NCBI GenBank assembly: GCA_041624375.1
Contig: JBFJVD010000219.1
Coordinates: 1-5,082 of the forward strand
DNA length: 5,082 nt
Origin: JBFJVD01 sp041624375
GTDB lineage: Bacteria; Chloroflexota; Anaerolineae; Anaerolineales; E44-bin32
Direction of reading: 5' to 3'
Below the pieces are notes generated by a model. The model was given only the letters and a program-made list of their open reading frames with translations. It did no database searches and was not told where the DNA came from. The stretch's first letter is position 1; each line of letters begins with the position of its first letter. The position numbers and the translations under genes are program-made. Below are positions 1 through 4,145 of the stretch, one piece after another.

Positions 1-10
1 GAAGCCGGCC

Positions 11-628
11 TCAGTCCAGGGCAGCCCAGAGGTCTTCGGGCGCAATCGGGCCGGATCGCAGGATCCGCAGCTCGTCGTCGGTGCAGTCAACCACAGTGGA
101 AGGTGTGCCGCCTGGCGTTGAGCCCCCATCGATGAGAAGCTCGATCTGCCCGCCGAGGTGGCTAAATACGCCGTCGGCGGTTGTGTTGTTTTCCCCGCCT
201 GAACGGTTGGCCGAGCTTGTCGCCAGCGGGCCAGCGGCGCGCAGAAGCTTCTGCGCAAAAGGATGATCAGGCACCCTTACGCCCACCGTCCGCCCCGGTC
301 CAAGCATGGCCGGCAGCTCCGGCTTACGCCAGACGACCAGCGTAAGCGGCCCGGGCCAGAAATGATCCGCCAGCCGCCTGGCGCGAGAAGGCAGATTGGC
401 CGCAACCTGTGGCAGATCGGTCGAACTGCCGAGCAGGATCGCGATCGACTTCTCCGCCGGTCGCTTCTTCACCTGAAAGATGCGCGCAATGCTCTCACCG
501 GCGAATGCATCAGCGCCCACACCATAGACGGTATCGGTAGGGAAAGCGACCAGTCCGCCTGTGCGCAACACAGCGAGCGCCCGTTTGAGCGTGCGAGGAT
601 CGTTCGCATTAAGCCGTTCCGTCTTCAA
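11..628 (-). CDS. tsaC: L-threonylcarbamoyladenylate synthase (YrdC/Sua5 family, short TsaC type)
   Basis: This cytoplasmic enzyme makes threonylcarbamoyl-AMP from threonine, bicarbonate and ATP, the first step of t6A37 modification in tRNAs that read ANN codons. The 205-residue product has the YrdC fold signatures in order: FPTDTVYGVGAD (29-40), the basic KKRPAEK segment (54-60) that contributes to nucleotide binding, WPGPLTLV (91-98), GVRVPDH (116-122), TSSANRSG (137-144) and STVVD (177-181). It ends soon after the YrdC domain, so it is the short TsaC form and lacks the extra C-terminal Sua5 domain. The start is a TTG. It is chosen because AAGAGG lies 6 nt upstream (plus-strand 635-640) and no ATG occurs in the first part of the protein. 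That ribosome binding site touches the prmC stop codon, and only 11 nt separate the two genes, so translational coupling is likely. The stop is TGA. The function is secure at family level. Confidence 0.95.
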   Translation of the reverse strand: MKTERLNANDPRTLKRALAVLRTGGLVAFPTDTVYGVGADAFAGESIARIFQVKKRPAEKSIAILLGSSTDLPQVAANLPSRARRLADHFWPGPLTLVVWRKPELPAMLGPGRTVGVRVPDHPFAQKLLRAAGPLATSSANRSGGENNTTADGVFSHLGGQIELLIDGGSTPGGTPSTVVDCTDDELRILRSGPIAPEDLWAALD

Positions 629-634
629 TGAATG

Positions 635-640
635 CCTCTT
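635..640 (-). promoter_or_regulatory. Ribosome binding site deciding the TTG start of tsaC
   Basis: On the minus strand AAGAGG stands 6 nt before the TTG at 628. Its first base is the last base of the prmC TGA stop. A ribosome finishing prmC would therefore sit on this site, which favours coupled translation and supports the non-ATG start. Confidence 0.7.
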
Positions 641-1521
641 CAGCGTTCGATGACCAGGAGCCGATCATCGCCGGCCAGGTCCTTCCGGACCGTGATGTGG
701 GCGCCGGGAAGAATTTCGGCGGCGAGCCGATGCACCGCTTCTCCATGGGTCTCATCCATCTCAAGCAGCGCATGACCGCCAGGCCGCAGTCGCTTGGGCA
801 GCTGCTGGATCAGGCGCCGGATCAGCTCGAGACCATCCGGCCCGCCATCGAGGGCTGCGATGGGCTCCCGGCGCCCCACCTCAAGCAGCGCCAACCGGTG
901 CGTGGGAATGTAAGGCAGGTTGGCGCAGATCAGCCCAAATGCCGTCTCCAGCGGGCCGAGAAGATCCCCGCAAAGGAATGTGATCCGGTCTGAAACCTGA
1001 TGGCGCCCGGCGTTCTTCCGGGCAAGCTGCAGCGCGCCAGGTGAGCGGTCGGTAGCCAGGATGTGAACATCCTCCCAGGCTGAGGCCAGAGTGACCGCAA
1101 TGCAGCCAGAACCCGTGCCCACATCGACCACCGGCAGGCCTTCTGCTTTTGGTTTCGCCACATCGAGCGCCGTTTCCACCAGCAGCTCGGTTTCCGGCCG
1201 CGGGATGAGCGCGCTTGGGGCGACGTAGAACGGACGGCCGAAGAATTCCCACTCACCGAGCAGGTAGGGCAGCGCCGTGCCCGCGTGCAGGGCCGCCAGC
1301 TGGCGCGCCAGCCTCTGCGATGCGGTCAGCGAGAGCGGAGCTTCACCGTGGGCGAGGACCCAGGCGCGCGGTCGGCCCGTGACCTGCGCCAGCAGCAGTT
1401 GGGCATCCAGGCCGGGGGTCTCAGAGACGGTTTCCAGTACGCGTGCAGTCTGCCGTAGGGCTGCCGCCACCGTACCGAGCGCCGGCTTAGATTCCTTCGG
1501 CTTGAAGACGTGCGGCTTCAT
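640..1521 (-). CDS. prmC: Peptide chain release factor N5-glutamine methyltransferase (PrmC/HemK)
   Basis: PrmC uses S-adenosylmethionine to methylate the glutamine of the GGQ motif in RF1 and RF2, and here it directly follows its substrate gene prfA. Numbered from the ATG at 1521 (293 aa), the protein has an N-terminal helical domain, the LIPRPETELLVE segment (105-116), the SAM-binding VVDVGTGSGCIAV (131-143) and the substrate motif NLPYI (201-205). The last replaces the usual NPPY. The C-terminus ends in a D-x-A-G-x-D-R-type strand typical of the family. The start is uncertain. The ATG at 1521 overlaps prfA by 35 nt and has no clear Shine-Dalgarno. A GTG at 1470 lies 16 nt after the prfA stop and would give 276 aa, close to the E. 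coli length, and alignment by eye to known N-termini favours a start near there. A further GTG at 1596 would overlap prfA by 110 nt and is unlikely. The stop is TGA. Confidence 0.92.
   Translation of the reverse strand: MKPHVFKPKESKPALGTVAAALRQTARVLETVSETPGLDAQLLLAQVTGRPRAWVLAHGEAPLSLTASQRLARQLAALHAGTALPYLLGEWEFFGRPFYVAPSALIPRPETELLVETALDVAKPKAEGLPVVDVGTGSGCIAVTLASAWEDVHILATDRSPGALQLARKNAGRHQVSDRITFLCGDLLGPLETAFGLICANLPYIPTHRLALLEVGRREPIAALDGGPDGLELIRRLIQQLPKRLRPGGHALLEMDETHGEAVHRLAAEILPGAHITVRKDLAGDDRLLVIER
653..686. repeat. Copy A of a short direct repeat, within the prmC 3' end
   Basis: This segment matches 2816-2846 at 28 of 31 aligned positions, with one extra triplet (ATC) in this copy. 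The core 667-686 matches at 19 of 20. Here it encodes the conserved end of PrmC (KDLAGDDRLLV on the minus strand), so its sequence is constrained by the protein. Confidence 0.55.
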
Positions 1522-2551
1522 CGCGGGTGGCGAGCTCATCGAGGATGAAGTCGATGTCACCATCGAGGACCGCCTGAAGATTGTGAGAGGTGACACCGAT
1601 GCGGTGATCGGTCAGACGGTTTTGCGGGAAGTTGTAGGTTCGGATCTTTTCGGATCGCTCGCCGCTACCCACTTGCGCCCGGCGCAGCTGAGCTTCTTCT
1701 TCTTGTTGTGCCTCGACGGCTTGCTCATAGAGGCGCGCCCGTAGAATGGACATCGCCCGCAGCTTGTTCTGCAGTTGCGAGCGTTCGTCCTGGCACTGGA
1801 CCACAATCCCGGTCGGGAGGTGGGTGATGCGCACGGCGGTGGCGTTCTTCTGGACGCTCTGCCCTCCGGCTCCGGCAGAACGGTAGACATCGATGCGCAG
1901 GTCGTTCTCGGGGATCTTGATCTCCACCTCATCGGCTTCAGCCAGAACCGCGACCGTCGCTGTCGACGTATGAATCCGTCCTTGCGATTCGGTAGCGGGA
2001 ACTCGCTGGACCCGATGGACTCCCGATTCGTATTTCAGGCGCGAAAAGGCGCCCTTTCCCCGCACTTCAAAGATGATCTCCTTGAATCCGCCGACCCCCG
2101 TCTCATTCTGCGAGAGCACGTCAACCTTCCAGTTGCGAGATTCGGCATAGCGCGTGTACATGCGGAATAGATCGGCAGCGAAGAGTGTGGCCTCGTCGCC
2201 GCCGGTCCCGGCTCGGATCTCGACGATGACGTTGCGCGTGTCTCGGGGGTCACGTGGCAGAAGCATCGACGTCAATTGGGCTTCGAGTGCTTCGAGCTGC
2301 GGGGATATCGAGTCGATCTCGAGCTCTGCGAGCGCGATCATGTCGGCATCGTCCGACTCCCCCAGCACAGCCTGGGCCTGTTCGAGCTTCCGGCTCAGTT
2401 CACGATGCTCACGGAAAGCGGTAACGATCGGCTCGAGCTCCGCCCGTTCCTGGGCCAATTCGGCGACCCGCTGGTAGTCCTCCACGGCTTCGGCCATGCT
2501 GCGCTCGAGCCCGAGGAAGCGTTCTTCAATCCCTTTCAGCTTCTCAAACAT
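1487..2551 (-). CDS. prfA: Peptide chain release factor 1 (RF1)
   Basis: RF1 recognises UAA and UAG in the ribosomal A site and triggers peptidyl-tRNA hydrolysis. The 354-residue product matches the usual length. It has an N-terminal helical domain (about 1-95), EIRAGTGGDEA (111-121), the codon-recognition motif PAT (185-187) within VQRVPATESQGR, which identifies RF1 rather than RF2 (SPF), and the catalytic GGQ (229-231) in SAGAGGQSVQKNATAVRITH. The conserved C-terminal segment SEKIRTYNFPQNRLTDHRIG (300-319) is also present. I chose the ATG at 2551 because MFEKLKGIEERF aligns with the N-terminus of the B. subtilis protein (MLDRLKSIEERY). A GTG at 2611 in the same frame would add 20 unrelated residues and would place the start on top of the promoter -10 box. 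The ribosome binding site is weak (GGTG, 3 nt upstream). The gene heads the prfA-prmC-tsaC operon and stops with TAA. Confidence 0.96.
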   Translation of the reverse strand: MFEKLKGIEERFLGLERSMAEAVEDYQRVAELAQERAELEPIVTAFREHRELSRKLEQAQAVLGESDDADMIALAELEIDSISPQLEALEAQLTSMLLPRDPRDTRNVIVEIRAGTGGDEATLFAADLFRMYTRYAESRNWKVDVLSQNETGVGGFKEIIFEVRGKGAFSRLKYESGVHRVQRVPATESQGRIHTSTATVAVLAEADEVEIKIPENDLRIDVYRSAGAGGQSVQKNATAVRITHLPTGIVVQCQDERSQLQNKLRAMSILRARLYEQAVEAQQEEEAQLRRAQVGSGERSEKIRTYNFPQNRLTDHRIGVTSHNLQAVLDGDIDFILDELATRDEAARLQAEGI

Positions 2552-2570
2552 ATTCACCACACATAAGAAA

Positions 2571-2592
2571 CTCCCACTGCACGCCGTGGGAG
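2571..2592 (-). promoter_or_regulatory. Leader hairpin upstream of prfA
   Basis: A perfect 7-bp inverted repeat, CTCCCAC and GTGGGAG, encloses an 8-nt loop. In the prfA transcript it would form near the extreme 5' end, since the -10 box lies just upstream at 2603-2608. It is followed by TTTCTT and then the prfA start region. This could be a transcript-stabilising 5' hairpin, a protein-binding operator or a weak attenuator. The U tract is short and interrupted, so I do not call it a terminator. The inverted repeat is seen directly; its role is inferred. Confidence 0.45.
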
Positions 2593-2602
2593 GAGCACCT
2601 TC

Positions 2603-2608
2603 ATTATA
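2603..2608 (-). promoter_or_regulatory. Candidate -10 box of the prfA-prmC-tsaC operon
   Basis: A perfect TATAAT on the minus strand lies 51 nt before the prfA ATG, in a GC-rich intergenic stretch where such a hexamer stands out. It is preceded by CCAGGTG. No recognisable TTGACA-like -35 element sits at 16-18 nt spacing. The transcription start would fall just before the leader hairpin. Confidence 0.5.
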
Positions 2609-2644
2609 CACCTGGGCACGATCTTGGCTGGGATGAGATGGCCG

Positions 2645-2664
2645 CGCTTCGGGAACCAGAAGCG
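2645..2664 (+). repeat. Inverted repeat in the leader of the 47-aa gene
   Basis: CGCTTC and GAAGCG form a perfect 6-bp stem around an 8-nt loop, about 50 nt before the start of the small plus-strand gene. It lies in the divergent spacer shared with prfA and could be an operator or an mRNA hairpin. There is no T tract after it, so it is not a terminator. It may be chance. Confidence 0.3.
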
Positions 2665-2715
2665 ACCAACGAGCGTCCTAGATATACACAGCGGCACCAG
2701 CTAGGAGGAGAGACC

Positions 2716-2859
2716 ATGCGACGCCTGAAGCCCGTGCTGCTTACGCTCCTGCTGATCTTCGTTTTGCTTCTCGCCACCTCGACTTCGGGGGGAACGCCCC
2801 GGGCGGATGCTCACAACGAGCAGCCGATCGCCGGCCAGATCCTTCCTATTGCCCCCTGA
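2716..2859 (+). CDS. Small putative secreted or membrane-anchored protein, 47 aa
   Basis: I do not recognise this protein. The start is well supported: AGGAGG (2703-2708) stands 7 nt before the ATG, the best Shine-Dalgarno in the window. A basic N-terminus (MRRLK) is followed by a hydrophobic core at about residues 7-20 (VLLTLLLIFVLLLA), then a Ser/Thr/Gly-rich stretch. A possible signal peptidase I site follows, with Ala30-Asp31-Ala32 before His33. Cleavage there would release a 15-residue tail, HNEQPIAGQILPIAP; an alternative site after Ser24 would leave 23 residues. If uncleaved, it would be a single-pass membrane protein. There is no lipobox cysteine and no LPxTG-type sorting motif. The gene diverges from prfA and converges on the 46-aa gene, with stops 9 nt apart. 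Its 3' third matches the antisense of the prmC 3' end. An in-frame ATG at 2638 lacks a ribosome binding site and would bury the signal sequence, so it is rejected. Confidence 0.6.
   Translation: MRRLKPVLLTLLLIFVLLLATSTSGGTPRADAHNEQPIAGQILPIAP
2816..2846. repeat. Copy B of the short direct repeat, within the 47-aa gene
   Basis: This copy lies in the 3' third of the small plus-strand gene, where it encodes NEQPIAGQILP. Read on the minus strand it gives RKDLAGDRLLVV, nearly the PrmC C-terminus (RKDLAGDDRLLVI) with one Asp missing. The two flanks do not continue the match. It may be a remnant of a prmC fragment later read in antisense, or a chance match helped by GC-rich codons. Confidence 0.5.
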
Positions 2860-2868
2860 GCTGCGCGG

Positions 2869-3009
2869 CTAATTCAGGAAGAAGGAAAGCACAATGAGCA
2901 GGGTGATGAACCCTGCCGCCAGTACGCCGATCCGCTTGAGGTCCTTCACGACATTGCTGTAGTCGGGGTCGAAGTCCCTCGAGCCGGCCGTTCGCCGTTT
3001 CTTGGTCAC
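2869..3009 (-). CDS. Small tail-anchored membrane protein, 46 aa, downstream of sortase
   Basis: The product has a basic N-terminus (TKKRRTAGSR), a short polar segment DFDPDYSNVVKDLKR (residues 12-26) and one C-terminal hydrophobic helix (about 27-45) ending in FFLN. This is the layout of a tail-anchored protein with its N-terminus in the cytoplasm. The start is a GTG with GGAGG (3015-3019) 5 nt upstream, a strong ribosome binding site that supports the gene despite its size. It begins 39 nt after the sortase stop on the same strand, so the two are probably co-transcribed. The D-P-D-Y segment followed by K-D-L-(K/R)-R-I and a helix resembles small uncharacterised proteins I associate with Chloroflexota; that is memory, not a search. 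It is not SecE, whose conserved segment is missing. No function is assigned. The stop is TAG. Confidence 0.72.
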   Translation of the reverse strand: MTKKRRTAGSRDFDPDYSNVVKDLKRIGVLAAGFITLLIVLSFFLN

Positions 3010-3048
3010 CGATACCTCCGGGTGCGGCCGACCCTCGCCGGCTCCTGC

Positions 3049-3966
3049 TCAGGAGTCGACAAGCTCGCCGAAGACGACAATGCGCTGATTGTCGATCAAG
3101 TAGGGGTAGCAGGAAATGAGCGTGATCGTGGCATCCGTTGTGGGATTCATCACGCCGACTTCTGTTGGCTCGACGATACGTGTACCGGTTACGCGGTAGA
3201 CGAACTCTTGGGTAACCGTCGAGACGAGGATTTCGTCGCCCACCTTTAGCCGGTCCAAGTCACGGAATAGCTCACCAAAGATGTCGTTGTGGGCGGACAG
3301 GACCATGTTGCCCTTCTGCCCCGGGTTGGCTGAGCCGATATGCTGCCCCACTCCCTTCTTGAGCTGCTCCCAGCCATCCCCCTGGACAACCGGCGCCGAG
3401 CTGTTCCAGAGCGCAGGGATAAAAATGCTGCGCGGCTGCTCCGGCCCAGGCGTTGGCAGCGGAATGGCGGCCAACGACTGAACAAGAGGACGCAGGTTCT
3501 CTGGGATTTCCTCTTCGTTTGGACGGGCTCCGCCCGGAGAGGTCGGGGGGGTGTGTCCCGAGGGCAAGACGACAGCGGAGATCAGCGGCGTGGGTTCGGG
3601 CGTGTCGCCCCCCAGCGCCTCCGCCACCTCCTGGTTCAGCTGCTGTAGCACCCCAAACCCGCTGAAGATGACAAAGGCCAACCCGACGACGCCAGCGATC
3701 TCGAGAACAAGCAGCAGCCGGTTGAGCGTGTTGCTCCGGCCGGGCTTCGTGGGTGTCTCCGGCTCTGCGGGCGGCCTGGCTTCGTCCGCAGCGCGGAAAT
3801 CATCAACCGAGGGTTCCGGCGGGCGCTCCTGCTGCAGGCGCACGGCACGGCCGCTGCGCTGGTACTGGCGCAGCCGGCTGCGGCGAGCTTCGCGCTTCTT
3901 CTGCGCGAGCAGCGCTTCCAGCTCCTCGATCGAAAGATCTTCGGCGTACTTCCGCTCTCGGGCCAT
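3049..3966 (-). CDS. Membrane-anchored sortase family transpeptidase
   Basis: Sortases cleave a C-terminal sorting motif on exported proteins and join them to the cell surface or to each other. The 305-residue product has a charged cytoplasmic N-terminus rich in Arg, Lys and Glu (1-80). A membrane helix follows at about 83-104 (LLLVLEIAGVVGLAFVIF), then a Pro/Thr/Gly-rich linker (120-180) and the sortase domain (about 180-305). The catalytic residues are visible: His226 in LSAHND, Cys286 in TLISCYPY (the TLxTC signature with Ser for Thr) and Arg295 in NQRIVVFGEL. The RDLDRLKVGDEI segment (235-246) is typical of class D/E-like sortases; I cannot fix the class by eye. The ATG at 3966 has AGGTGAGGG directly before it. 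The cytoplasmic region is unusually long for a sortase. No pilin or LPxTG substrate is visible nearby, so the substrate is unknown. A 46-aa membrane protein gene follows. The stop is TGA. Confidence 0.9.
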   Translation of the reverse strand: MARERKYAEDLSIEELEALLAQKKREARRSRLRQYQRSGRAVRLQQERPPEPSVDDFRAADEARPPAEPETPTKPGRSNTLNRLLLVLEIAGVVGLAFVIFSGFGVLQQLNQEVAEALGGDTPEPTPLISAVVLPSGHTPPTSPGGARPNEEEIPENLRPLVQSLAAIPLPTPGPEQPRSIFIPALWNSSAPVVQGDGWEQLKKGVGQHIGSANPGQKGNMVLSAHNDIFGELFRDLDRLKVGDEILVSTVTQEFVYRVTGTRIVEPTEVGVMNPTTDATITLISCYPYLIDNQRIVVFGELVDS

Positions 3967-4017
3967 CCCTCACCTGTCGAAGGCATGGTGCATGTCCGGT
4001 GCCAGGTTCGAGCGACG

Positions 4018-4023
4018 ATTATA
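4018..4023 (-). promoter_or_regulatory. Candidate -10 box of the sortase transcript
   Basis: A perfect TATAAT on the minus strand lies 51 nt before the sortase ATG, the same distance as the TATAAT in front of prfA. No consensus -35 is visible. The 10-bp palindrome GCAGGCCTGC lies immediately upstream, where the spacer would be. Confidence 0.45.
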
Positions 4024-4029
4024 CTGCAC

Positions 4030-4039
4030 GCAGGCCTGC
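4030..4039. repeat. 10-bp palindrome in the sortase promoter spacer
   Basis: GCAGGCCTGC is a perfect palindrome placed 6 nt upstream of the sortase -10 box and about 55 nt upstream of the candidate -10 box of the divergent barrel gene. A dimeric regulator bound here would block the sortase promoter. Short GC-rich palindromes are common in such genomes, so this is a suggestion only. Confidence 0.3.
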
Positions 4040-4094
4040 CTCTTCCGAGCCCCAGCATACGCGCAACTGGGCACAGGCGCCACTTCCCCCGGTG

Positions 4095-4100
4095 TACACT
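4095..4100 (+). promoter_or_regulatory. Candidate -10 box of the barrel-protein gene
   Basis: TACACT preceded by CCCGGTG lies 45 nt before the ATG at 4146. The context resembles the prfA box, where CCAGGTG precedes TATAAT. No good -35 element is seen. GTGTACAC (4092-4099) is also an 8-bp palindrome, so an operator role is equally possible. Confidence 0.3.
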
Positions 4101-4133
4101 AAGCCATATATCGACATCCTCATCGCAACGCCC

Positions 4134-4138
4134 GGAGG
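4134..4138 (+). promoter_or_regulatory. Ribosome binding site of the barrel-protein gene
   Basis: GGAGG stands 7 nt before the ATG at 4146. It fixes the start of a long open frame that has no stop before the window end. Confidence 0.7.
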
Positions 4139-4145
4139 CACCCCC

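Noticed and set aside
263..993. Long plus-strand open frames opposite tsaC and prmC
   Set aside because: They lie antisense to two clearly conserved genes, lack ribosome binding sites and have low-complexity Arg/Pro/Gln-rich translations typical of GC-rich shadow frames.
1487..1596. GTG at 1596 as the prmC start
   Set aside because: It would overlap prfA by 110 nt, and the added residues are Ser/Thr-rich sequence forced by the prfA frame, unlike any PrmC N-terminus.
2683..2688. TATACA as a -10 box for the 47-aa gene
   Set aside because: It is placed plausibly 27 nt before the start codon, but no -35 element or extended -10 supports it, so it is too weak to list.
2855..2878. Hairpin (CCTGA/TCAGG with inner GC pairs) between the convergent stops as a bidirectional terminator
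   Set aside because: The stem is short with a 4-nt bulge, and there is no T tract on either strand, so an intrinsic terminator is not supported.
4004..4012. AGGTTCGAG resembling a tRNA T-loop
   Set aside because: No matching T-stem partner, anticodon arm or acceptor stem is found around it.
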